Source of the DNA: Pedobacter sp. W3I1
Lineage (GTDB): Bacteria > Bacteroidota > Bacteroidia > Sphingobacteriales > Sphingobacteriaceae
Direction of reading: 5' to 3'
DNA length: 64,000 bases
Assembly (NCBI RefSeq): GCF_030816015.1
Contig: NZ_JAUSXN010000001.1
Coordinates: 3,720,001-3,784,000 of the forward strand
Positions 18,109 to 26,089 of the stretch are shown piece after piece. The stretch's first letter is position 1. Each line of letters begins with the position of its first letter. A program made the position numbers and the translations under genes. The notes beneath the pieces were generated by a model. It searched no databases and was not told the DNA's origin. It worked only from the letters and a program-made list of their open reading frames with translations.

Positions 18109-18504
18109 TTGAAAGCAGATTTACCAGAAAATATAGTCGAAGATATTGCAATGGCCGTGGTATTGATGGGCGAAACACCAGAAGTAACAAGCTGGACGGT
18201 TTATCTTGTCAACTTAAAAAATGAGCCAATAACCAATGTTTTAATCAGCTCTAAAGGTTATGGTGAAAAGGATGGTAAACAAGTCAAAACTTCAATTTTG
18301 CGACACATGGTTGGCGACATGGAGGCCAATTCTTTTGCAGGAGTAGAAGCTATCGATCCTGAAGTTTTTGGCTTAACTAACGAATACTGGCTAAGCTATT
18401 ACATTGGTAGTACCATTTATGATAAGAAATTTATTTTTCTGCCTGAAAGCATCATCGATTCTAATCTGATTAAAATTCCATTAGTAAACAGACCTGGGGG
18501 GTGA
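18109..18504 (+). CDS. Conserved hypothetical protein, probable TTG start
   Basis: A 131-residue acidic protein with no signal peptide or membrane segment. The frame opens at a TTG (18109) reading MKADLPENIVEDIAMAVVL. No ATG lies near this end, and the text is coherent from the TTG, so a TTG start is preferred. Recognisable stretches include TSWTVYLVNLKNEPITNVLISSKGYGE and EYWLSYYIGSTIYDKKFIFLPESI, a mostly beta pattern that I associate with an uncharacterised family in Sphingobacteriaceae. No catalytic motif is visible. It is followed by a terminator-like hairpin shared with the convergent gene. Function unknown. Confidence 0.75.
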   Translation: MKADLPENIVEDIAMAVVLMGETPEVTSWTVYLVNLKNEPITNVLISSKGYGEKDGKQVKTSILRHMVGDMEANSFAGVEAIDPEVFGLTNEYWLSYYIGSTIYDKKFIFLPESIIDSNLIKIPLVNRPGG

Positions 18505-18525
18505 TGATAAAATAGTCCGGAGTCG

Positions 18526-18574
18526 TTAGTCTGGAGTCAGGAGTCTTAACTAACGACTTAGGACTCCAGACTAA
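18526..18574. terminator. Strong hairpin between convergent genes
   Basis: TTAGTCTGGAGTC (18526-18538) and GACTCCAGACTAA (18562-18574) form a perfect 13-bp stem; the 23-base loop contains a further AGTC/GACT pair. It sits between convergent genes ending at 18504 and 18583 and probably terminates both. Confidence 0.6.
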
Positions 18575-18582
18575 GGACTAAC

Positions 18583-19017
18583 CTAAGGCACCTTAACCGC
18601 TTGTCTGCCAAGCAATTTCCAGCCTGACTTTTCTTTGCTCCAGATTAAAAGAATATACAACTTCACATTTCCAGGAACATTTTTATCATTGGTTTTGGCA
18701 TTTAGCGTATGACGCACCAAAGCTGTTTTGTTCTGAATAACAACAGTCTGATCAGTTAAATTAATATCTACAAAATCCGATTCGCCCGAAAGTAATGAGT
18801 GCATAAACTCTTGTTTGGTTTGTACTTTTCCACTCGAATGCCCATAACTCAAATTGTTAAGTAACAACTTGTCTAAGCCTAAGCTATCAGGATTAATCAT
18901 TAGGCTAATAAGTTTGTTTACAGCATCATTAACTTCTTTTTCTGCATTTGTCTTTTGTGCAAAACAAAAATTGGCTGTAATTAACAGGCTCGAAAAAATC
19001 AAGAGTTTCTTTATCAT
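18583..19017 (-). CDS. Exported NTF2-like (SnoaL/DUF4440-type) protein
   Basis: About 144 residues from the ATG at 19017, which gives a clean signal peptide (MIKKLLIFSSLLITANFCFA, cleavage before QK). An upstream ATG at 19098 adds 27 residues without sense and is rejected. The mature part fits a small NTF2-like cone fold: KEVNDAVNKLISLMINPDSLGLDKLLLNNLSYGHSSGKVQTKQEF, then strands in FVDINLTDQTVVIQNKTALVRHTLNAK and KLYILLIWSKEKSGWKLLGRQAV. Such proteins are usually small binding or enzyme scaffolds; no catalytic residues can be named. Probably periplasmic and monocistronic. Confidence 0.75.
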   Translation of the reverse strand: MIKKLLIFSSLLITANFCFAQKTNAEKEVNDAVNKLISLMINPDSLGLDKLLLNNLSYGHSSGKVQTKQEFMHSLLSGESDFVDINLTDQTVVIQNKTALVRHTLNAKTNDKNVPGNVKLYILLIWSKEKSGWKLLGRQAVKVP

Positions 19018-19231
19018 ATCTGGTTGTATTGAGGTTGATGCTGTAAACTTATCCAAAACCATGCAAAGGAACAAACCATAAACGTTAATTTTCAACATAA
19101 TTTATTTTAACGTGAATTTTAGTTTATTTTCGGATGGAATATACCATTGGTAGTGACAAAGGATAATTGCAGCACATCTATTGATTTTTACCGCAACATT
19201 ATATTCCCATTTATCTTAACGAATTTCAAAC

Positions 19232-22200
19232 ATGGAACAACCATCTACCTACCAGTCATCCTCCAAAAAGAAATTTTTCTTCATCGGATTACTTGCTGTT
19301 TCCATAGCAGCAATTGTATTTATCTATTTTAATAGAAAGAAAAAAAATCATGAAGAAAATCAGGCTTATGCAAAATATATCGAAGCTTATACCTCTGGAA
19401 CCATTTCTAAAAAGAGTTTTATTAGAGTTCACCTGGCCAATGCGGCAACAGGTATGCAGGATCTAGGCAAAGCAGATTCGCGCGAACTTTTCGACTTCTC
19501 TCCTTCTATCTCGGGCAAAACCTATTGGATTGATCCACAAACTGTAGAATTTAGACCTGATGAGAACCTTAAACCCGGCAAAAACTACGAAGCTACATTC
19601 AAACTTGCAGAAGTTTCTGCCACAGAAAAAGGTCTGGAAGATTTCGATTTTGAATTTAAAGTGATTACGCCAGGGATCATACTTTCTCAAAACGGATTGG
19701 TTTCGCAAAATAATACCGCTTTAGATTACATGAAATTAACTGGTGAAGTGGCTACTGCTGATGTAGAAGAAACGAGCAAAATAGAGAAAACAGTTTCATT
19801 GGATTTTGATCAAAAGCTAAAAATCAAATGGGAGCACGATCCGGCAAAAAACACCTCAAAATTCACGATCGACAGTATAAAAAAGACCGGAAACGACCAA
19901 AATTTAAAAATAGATTGGGATGGCGATGCTATTGATGCAGAACAAAAAGGTGAAGTAGAAATCCGTGTTCCATCCATAAATAAATTTGAAATTCTGGACA
20001 TGAAAGCCATTCAAGGCGAAGAGGATTATGCGTTGGTACAATTTTCTGAACCAATTGGCGTGGGTCAGGACTTAACAGGCATGATCACGCTTGGTAACCT
20101 GAGCGATTTGAGATACACCATTGATGCCAGTCAGGTTAAAGTTTATGCCGCAGAAGAGCTTAAGGGTAATTATGCGCTAAATGTAAATGCTGGGGTCGAG
20201 AATATTAATGCAAAAAAACTGGCTAACGGCAAAATGGCCAATCTTGTTTTTGAAGATAAATTACCAGCAGTTACCATTGCAGGTAATGGTACCATTTTAC
20301 CCAATTCGGGAAAACTTGTTTTACCTTTCGAAGCTATTAATTTAAAAGCAGTTGATGTAACCGTAATCAAAATTTACGAAAACAACATTCCTCAGTTTTT
20401 TCAAACCAACAGCTACAAAGATGGAAACGAACTGCGCAGGGTGGCAAAGCCCATTTTGCAAAAAACAGTGCGTTTAGATGAGGATAAAGCGCTCAATCTC
20501 CATAAAAAGAACCGCTTTACGCTCGATCTTGATAAGATGATCCATACCGAACCAGGTGCAATGTACAGGGTTACCATTGCTTTCAGACAAGAATACAATG
20601 CTTACAATTGCAAAACCGGAGAAGAAAAAGTTGGTGATGGTGAAGAAGAAAATGAATATGGAGAATATGAAGGTTATGGCGAAAAAATAGATGAAGATGA
20701 TGACTTTTGGCAGCGGTACAACAATTATTACCCACAAAATTATAAATGGAGTGATAAAGACAATCCATGCACGCCTTCATTTTACACCAACCAACGCTGG
20801 GCCAGTAGAAACCTAATTGCTTCGAACATTGGTTTGGTGGCCAAACGCGGCAACGACAACAGCATGCTCATTGTTGCTACTGATTTATTAACCGCAAAAC
20901 CATTAAGTGGGGTAAACCTGGAATTAATGGATTACCAGAAACAGATCATTTTCACCACTAAAACCGATGGTGATGGTTTTGCAAGGTTTGATCTGAAAAG
21001 ACAACCTTTTCTATTGATTGCCAAAAATGGTTCAGAACGTGGATACCTTAAATTGGACGATGGAAGCTCACTTCCATTAAGCAGGTTTGATGTGGGCGGC
21101 GATGTTGTTCAAAGTGGTTTAAAAGGCTTTATTTATGGAGAACGTGGCGTTTGGCGACCAGGCGACAGTTTATTTGTTTCTTTCGTTCTGGAAGACAAAC
21201 TCAAAAAACTTCCGGCCAATTATCCGGTAACGATGGAATTCTATAATCCAAAAGGTCAGCTTTACAAAAGATTGATTAATGGCAAGCCTTTAAATGGATT
21301 CTATACCTTTAAAACCGCTACTGAAAGTACTGCTCCTACGGGTAACTGGATGGCGAAAGTTAAAGCGGGTGGTGCCACATTCACCAAAACCTTAAAAATC
21401 GAAACCGTTATGCCAAACCGTTTGAAAATTGATTTCAACGTGGGCAATAAAACATATTTAAGCGCAGGAACATCTGCCGCTACCCTATCGGCTAAATGGC
21501 TATTCGGTGCAGTTGCACAGAATTTAAAAGCAAAGGTTGATGTAAACTTAAACACCACCGAAACTAAATTTAAGGGCTTTGAAGGTTTTAGTTTCGATAA
21601 TCCTACGGTTAACTTCGAATCGCAGGTTAAAACCATTTTCGAAGGTACATTAAACCAGAATGGTACGGCTCAGATCAATACCAATTTAAATGAGAACAAT
21701 ACCGCTCCAGGCGTATTAAGAGCAAATTTTACGACTAAAGTTTTCGAACCGGGAGGTAATTTCAGTATCGATAATTTCAGCATTCCTTACCACGTATACA
21801 GCAGTTATTTAGGTATCCGTCCGGAAAAGGGTGATCGTTTAAGCGGTATGCTAGTTACTGGGAAAGAGCATAAAATCGAAATTGTAAATGTAAATACCGA
21901 CGGAAAACTTTTAAGCGGTACCAAAACCGTGCAGGTAGAATTATATAAAACACAATGGCGCTGGTGGTGGGAACAGGATGACCAGTATACCTATGCCAAC
22001 TTTACCCAAAACCAATACAACAAACTAGTTGAAAGTCATCAGGTAAACTTATTCAACGGAAAAGGAAGCTGGAATTTACGTGTTGATGAACCAGAGTGGG
22101 GCCGTTATTTAATTTTGGTGCGCGATGTAAATGGTGGGCATGTTACAGGAAAATCGGTTTACGTAGATTGGCCAGGCTGGGCACAGCGCGAACAAGGCAG

Positions 22201-24823
22201 CAATCCAACAGAGGCCTCTATGTTATCTTTCACAGCCAACAAAGAGAAATTCACCGTTGGAGAAGACATCACGTTAACCATCCCAACAGGAAAAAACGGA
22301 AGAGCATTAATTTCTATTGAAAATGGAAGTCGCGTATTAAAAACCTTCTGGGTAGATACCAAAGCCGGACAAACGCAATTTAAGTTTAAGGCGGAGAAAG
22401 AAATGGCACCTAATGTTTTTGCCAACATTACTTTATTACAACCTCATGCACAAACGGTTAATGATTTACCGATCAGGATGTATGGTGCTATTCCACTCTC
22501 GGTAGAAGATCCGCAAACCATTTTAAAACCGACCATTAAAATGGCCGATAAAATTAAACCAGAAACCGAAAACACCATCACTGTGGGCGAACAGAATGGC
22601 AAAGCAATGACCTATACCATTGCCCTTGTAGATGAAGGTTTGCTGGACTTAACCCGATTTAAAACACCAGATCCACATGGCGCATTTTATGCCCGCGAAG
22701 GTTTAGGCGTAAAAACATGGGATTTGTTTGATTATGTGTTAGGTGCGTGGGGAGGAAATTTAGAACGTATTTTAAGCATTGGTGGTGATGGTAGCATCAA
22801 CAAGAATTTAAATCCTGCAAAAGCAAACCGTTTTAAAGCGGTGGTTAAATTTATGGGACCATTTACTATTGGCAAAGGCGAAAGTAAAACACATAAATTT
22901 AAATTACCACAGTACATTGGTGCAGTAAGAGCTATGGTAGTTGCCGGACAAGATGCGGCCTACGGATTTGCAGAAAAATCAGTTCAGGTTAAAAAACCAT
23001 TAATGGTTTTGGCTACTTTACCAAGGGTTATCGGTCCGGGAGAAAGTTTTACCTTACCAGTAACTGTTTTTGCAACAGAAAATAACCTTAAAAATGTATC
23101 TGTACAACTCCAGGCAAGTAATTTAATTGTTCAGGGCAGTAACAAACAACAACTTTACTACAAACAAACAGGCGAACAAATGACCTATTTTGAAGTTAAA
23201 GCGCCAAACACAGTGGGTATTGCCAAAGTAAAAGTGATTGCACAAAGTGGAGCTGAAAAAACTGTTTACGATGTGGAAATGGATATCAGAAATCCAAACC
23301 CATATATCACCAATGTGGTATCAGCAACTGTTCAGCCGCATACCAAATGGGCGGTAAACTATTTGCCCATCGGTATGACGGGAACAAATTCTGGTTCATT
23401 AGAGGTCTCTTCTATCCCTGCAATCAATCTTGGTAAAAGATTAGGGTACCTCATTCAATATCCACATGGCTGTATCGAGCAGACTACTTCAGGTATATTC
23501 CCTCAACTATTTTTAGATAGATTAAGTCCGTTGAATGAACAACAAAAAGCAAAAACAGAGAAAAACATTAAAGCTGGAATAAACCGAATTAAAGGCTTCC
23601 AGACTACAGATGGTGGTTTATCTTACTGGCCTGGAGAAGGTACTTCTGACGAATGGGGAAGCAACTATGCCGGTCATTTCCTGGTTGAAGCTCAAAATGC
23701 TGGTTATACCCTTCCCGTTGGGCTTTTGGATGAGTTGTTGCGCTATCAAAAATCAAAAGCGGCAAACTGGGCGCCAAACAGCAACAATTTTTACGGTGGC
23801 GATTTATCTCAAGCATACCGCTTATATATGCTGGCACTGGCTAAAAAACCAGAAATGGCAGCCATGAACCGTTTAAAAGCTTTTGAATACTTATCAATCG
23901 CTGCAAAATGGCGCTTGGCAGCTGCCTATAAACTGGCAGGGCAAAATGATGTTGCACAAAATATGATCAGAGGTTTAGATACATCCATTCAGGCTTACAA
24001 ACAATTAGGTGGAACTTATGGTTCTGATGTTCGTGATGAAGCCATGATTTTAGAAACCCTGACCCTACTCGGTCAGAAAGCGAAAGCCGCAAGTTTATTA
24101 CAGCCTTTAGCTGCCAAGCTAGGCGAAAACACCTGGTACAGCACCCAAACAACCGCTTACAGTTTGCTGGCTATCGCTAAATTCTGTGGTTCAAATCAAT
24201 CGGCAAACAAACTGCAATATCAGTATGTACTGGATGGAAAATCAGCACCTGTAAGCTCAAGCCAATACATCAACAGTACGCCTGTAAACTTTAAAGGAAA
24301 TGCGGCTTCGGTTACCAATAATGGCAATAATGTATTGTTTGTTCGGTTGGTTTTAGAAGGGCAGCCAATTGCTGGTCAGAACAATTTCTTACCCAACCGA
24401 CCTGAGGTTTTGGATATGAGCGTGAGCTACAAACGTTTAAACGGTAAAGTTCTAGATCCGACAACTTTAAAACAGGGAACAGATTTTTATGCTGAGGTAA
24501 CAGTAAAAAATCCTGGCAGAATGGGTTACTACGAACAAATGGCATTAACGCAGATTTTCCCTTCAGGATGGGAAATCATTAATACCCGCGTGAACGATAA
24601 CCAAAGTATTTTAGCGTCTTCTCCGTTTACCTATCAGGATATCAGAGATGATCGTGTTTTCACCTATTTTAATGTAAGGGAAGGCGAAACTCTGGTTTAT
24701 AAAGTATTGCTAAATGCATCTTACCTCGGTAAATACTATTTATCAGCCGTTCAATGTGAAGCGATGTACAACAATGATATTTCGGCAACTGAAGCTGGTA
24801 AGTGGGTACAAGTGGTGAAGTAG
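19232..24823 (+). CDS. Alpha-2-macroglobulin family protein with intact thioester motif
   Basis: An 1863-residue bacterial alpha-2-macroglobulin (YfaS-like). Residues ~13-32 form a single hydrophobic anchor (FFFIGLLAVSIAAIVFIYF) after a short basic cytoplasmic tail, rather than a lipoprotein signal. MG2-type domains follow, then GFIYGERGVWRPGDSLFVSF, and the thioester region PHGCIEQTTSGIFPQLFL with the Cys-x-Glu-Gln motif. An alpha/alpha-toroid (TDGGLSYWPGEGTSDEWGSNYAGHF) and a C-terminal receptor-like domain complete it. The family traps proteases that attack the envelope. It is normally paired with penicillin-binding protein 1C; here pbpC lies downstream on the same strand, but a transposase remnant and repeats separate them and a hairpin follows this gene. 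Confidence 0.95.
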   Translation: MEQPSTYQSSSKKKFFFIGLLAVSIAAIVFIYFNRKKKNHEENQAYAKYIEAYTSGTISKKSFIRVHLANAATGMQDLGKADSRELFDFSPSISGKTYWIDPQTVEFRPDENLKPGKNYEATFKLAEVSATEKGLEDFDFEFKVITPGIILSQNGLVSQNNTALDYMKLTGEVATADVEETSKIEKTVSLDFDQKLKIKWEHDPAKNTSKFTIDSIKKTGNDQNLKIDWDGDAIDAEQKGEVEIRVPSINKFEILDMKAIQGEEDYALVQFSEPIGVGQDLTGMITLGNLSDLRYTIDASQVKVYAAEELKGNYALNVNAGVENINAKKLANGKMANLVFEDKLPAVTIAGNGTILPNSGKLVLPFEAINLKAVDVTVIKIYENNIPQFFQTNSYKDGNELRRVAKPILQKTVRLDEDKALNLHKKNRFTLDLDKMIHTEPGAMYRVTIAFRQEYNAYNCKTGEEKVGDGEEENEYGEYEGYGEKIDEDDDFWQRYNNYYPQNYKWSDKDNPCTPSFYTNQRWASRNLIASNIGLVAKRGNDNSMLIVATDLLTAKPLSGVNLELMDYQKQIIFTTKTDGDGFARFDLKRQPFLLIAKNGSERGYLKLDDGSSLPLSRFDVGGDVVQSGLKGFIYGERGVWRPGDSLFVSFVLEDKLKKLPANYPVTMEFYNPKGQLYKRLINGKPLNGFYTFKTATESTAPTGNWMAKVKAGGATFTKTLKIETVMPNRLKIDFNVGNKTYLSAGTSAATLSAKWLFGAVAQNLKAKVDVNLNTTETKFKGFEGFSFDNPTVNFESQVKTIFEGTLNQNGTAQINTNLNENNTAPGVLRANFTTKVFEPGGNFSIDNFSIPYHVYSSYLGIRPEKGDRLSGMLVTGKEHKIEIVNVNTDGKLLSGTKTVQVELYKTQWRWWWEQDDQYTYANFTQNQYNKLVESHQVNLFNGKGSWNLRVDEPEWGRYLILVRDVNGGHVTGKSVYVDWPGWAQREQGSNPTEASMLSFTANKEKFTVGEDITLTIPTGKNGRALISIENGSRVLKTFWVDTKAGQTQFKFKAEKEMAPNVFANITLLQPHAQTVNDLPIRMYGAIPLSVEDPQTILKPTIKMADKIKPETENTITVGEQNGKAMTYTIALVDEGLLDLTRFKTPDPHGAFYAREGLGVKTWDLFDYVLGAWGGNLERILSIGGDGSINKNLNPAKANRFKAVVKFMGPFTIGKGESKTHKFKLPQYIGAVRAMVVAGQDAAYGFAEKSVQVKKPLMVLATLPRVIGPGESFTLPVTVFATENNLKNVSVQLQASNLIVQGSNKQQLYYKQTGEQMTYFEVKAPNTVGIAKVKVIAQSGAEKTVYDVEMDIRNPNPYITNVVSATVQPHTKWAVNYLPIGMTGTNSGSLEVSSIPAINLGKRLGYLIQYPHGCIEQTTSGIFPQLFLDRLSPLNEQQKAKTEKNIKAGINRIKGFQTTDGGLSYWPGEGTSDEWGSNYAGHFLVEAQNAGYTLPVGLLDELLRYQKSKAANWAPNSNNFYGGDLSQAYRLYMLALAKKPEMAAMNRLKAFEYLSIAAKWRLAAAYKLAGQNDVAQNMIRGLDTSIQAYKQLGGTYGSDVRDEAMILETLTLLGQKAKAASLLQPLAAKLGENTWYSTQTTAYSLLAIAKFCGSNQSANKLQYQYVLDGKSAPVSSSQYINSTPVNFKGNAASVTNNGNNVLFVRLVLEGQPIAGQNNFLPNRPEVLDMSVSYKRLNGKVLDPTTLKQGTDFYAEVTVKNPGRMGYYEQMALTQIFPSGWEIINTRVNDNQSILASSPFTYQDIRDDRVFTYFNVREGETLVYKVLLNASYLGKYYLSAVQCEAMYNNDISATEAGKWVQVVK

Positions 24824-24872
24824 GATTACATCTAATGTTATAGTATCAGCCAGATCATTAGAGTACTAAAAA

Positions 24873-24909
24873 AAACGAGGGTAAAATTAAATATATTTTA
24901 CCCTCGTTT
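24873..24909 (+). terminator. 15-bp stem hairpin after the macroglobulin gene
   Basis: AAACGAGGGTAAAAT (24873-24887) and ATTTTACCCTCGTTT (24895-24909) form a perfect 15-bp stem with a 7-base loop, 49 bp after the stop codon. A-rich before and ending in TTT, it resembles an intrinsic terminator, which would uncouple pbpC from this gene. A 13-bp direct repeat (GAGTGTAAATTTT at 24917 and 24947) follows. Confidence 0.65.
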
Positions 24910-24972
24910 GAATTACGAGTGTAAATTTTAATCTTGTTCAAATCATGAGTGTAAATTTTCATTACTAAGGCC

Positions 24973-24996
24973 TCGGTTCGTGTCTCCACGAACCGA
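24973..24996. repeat. REP-like hairpin, left flank of transposase remnant
   Basis: TCGGTTCGTG and CACGAACCGA form a perfect 10-bp stem around TCTC. Nearly the same hairpin, with loop TCTA, lies at 26019-26042 on the far side of the transposase remnant. A half copy lies at 25719-25732. This is the pattern expected for REP sequences mobilised by a REP-associated tyrosine transposase. Confidence 0.7.
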
Positions 24997-25053
24997 AACT
25001 TGAAAAACTACAGCTAGTCCCTGCTTATCTCCATAAACCGAAATTTAATAACG

Positions 25054-25601
25054 ATGGATAATTATTTGAAGCCAGGAGAAAGAATTACATTGAAATCGGA
25101 AAAATTTATTTTTGGACAGCTACCATTAACAAATGGCAAAAATTACTGGAAAAAGATGAATTTAAACATATCATTTTAAGTTCATTCCAGCATTTGAGTG
25201 AATTAAAAAAACTTGATATTTTTGCCTTTGTTGTCATGCCAAATCATATTCATACCATATGGAGAACCAATGAATTAAATGGAAAAGAAACAGCACAAGG
25301 CTCATTTTTAAAATATACAGCACATGAGTTCAAAAAATTATTAAGTCGAAATGAACTAATGAATTATCATACAAATGTGGTTAATAAAAATCATGAATTT
25401 TGGCAGAGAGATCCATTAGCAATATATTTATACTCTCCAGAAGTTGCTTATCAAAAACTAGATTATTTGCACAACAACCCCTGTTCAGAACATTGGCAAT
25501 TAGCAACAGAACCTGAAGATTATTTATATTCATCAGCTTCCTTTTATGAAAAGAACGAAACTAATTATTCCTTTTTAAAGGATTTAAGATTGGAATTTTG
25601 A
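25054..25601 (+). pseudogene. REP-associated Y1 (HUH) transposase, decayed 5' end
   Basis: The readable product contains NYIEIGKIYFWTATINKWQKLLEKDEF, then DIFAFVVMPNHIHTIWRTNELNG with the HUH metal-binding HIH, and AYQKLDYLHNNPCSEHWQLA near the end. This is the small IS200-like, REP-associated transposase family. The coding frame runs back to a TAA at 25059 without an ATG or GTG; only a TTG at 25194 could start it, and that loses the first strand and helix. An ATG at 25054 opens another frame (MDNYL), which joins the coding frame if one base were restored near 25069. So a one-base deletion probably disabled it. REP-like hairpins flank it on both sides, and its 3' part is duplicated downstream. 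Confidence 0.75.
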
Positions 25602-25732
25602 ATAACATAATTTGTGCCAGTGAATTGATTCGTGGAGACACGAGACAAGGCGACAAAGTAAGATGGATTTTTAATGCTGAAGTATGAACCATAGTACCAA
25701 TGTTTAACAAGCATCGCCTCGGTTCGTGTCTC
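25462..25732 (+). repeat. First copy of a ~271-bp direct duplication (period 300 bp)
   Basis: This stretch covers the last ~140 bases of the transposase remnant plus ~130 bases of its 3' flank, including a TCGTG-GAGA-CACGA hairpin (25630-25643). It is repeated at 25762-26032 at a constant 300-base offset with only two mismatches (at 25480 and 25485). Confidence 0.95.
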
Positions 25733-25761
25733 CATTAACTGGAATTTACAAGTTGTATATC

Positions 25762-26032
25762 ATTATTTGCACAACAACCTCTGTACAGAACATTGGCAAT
25801 TAGCAACAGAACCTGAAGATTATTTATATTCATCAGCTTCCTTTTATGAAAAGAACGAAACTAATTATTCCTTTTTAAAGGATTTAAGATTGGAATTTTG
25901 AATAACATAATTTGTGCCAGTGAATTGATTCGTGGAGACACGAGACAAGGCGACAAAGTAAGATGGATTTTTAATGCTGAAGTATGAACCATAGTACCAA
26001 TGTTTAACAAGCATCGCCTCGGTTCGTGTCTA
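25762..26032 (+). repeat. Second copy of the ~271-bp direct duplication
   Basis: It matches 25462-25732 base for base except two positions. It therefore contains a headless copy of the transposase C-terminus, not translatable on its own, and its 3' flank. It ends inside the right-hand REP-like hairpin. The near identity suggests a recent event by slippage, recombination or transposase action. Confidence 0.95.
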
Positions 26033-26042
26033 CACGAACCGA
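26019..26042. repeat. REP-like hairpin, right flank of transposase remnant
   Basis: TCGGTTCGTG and CACGAACCGA pair perfectly around TCTA. It is the counterpart of 24973-24996 and lies 47 bp upstream of the pbpC start, so it may be inside the pbpC leader or promoter region. Confidence 0.7.
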
Positions 26043-26089
26043 AATTTAAATAATATTAAAAATCCAAAGGTTCTTATCTCAAAAACCAA

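Noticed and set aside
20589..20780. Leftward frames rich in His/Phe within the macroglobulin gene
   Set aside because: Antisense shadows of the acidic Glu/Gly-rich stretch of the macroglobulin.
25602..26032. CRISPR-like repeat array
   Set aside because: Only two long copies at 300-bp offset that include transposase coding sequence; no short regular repeats or spacers.
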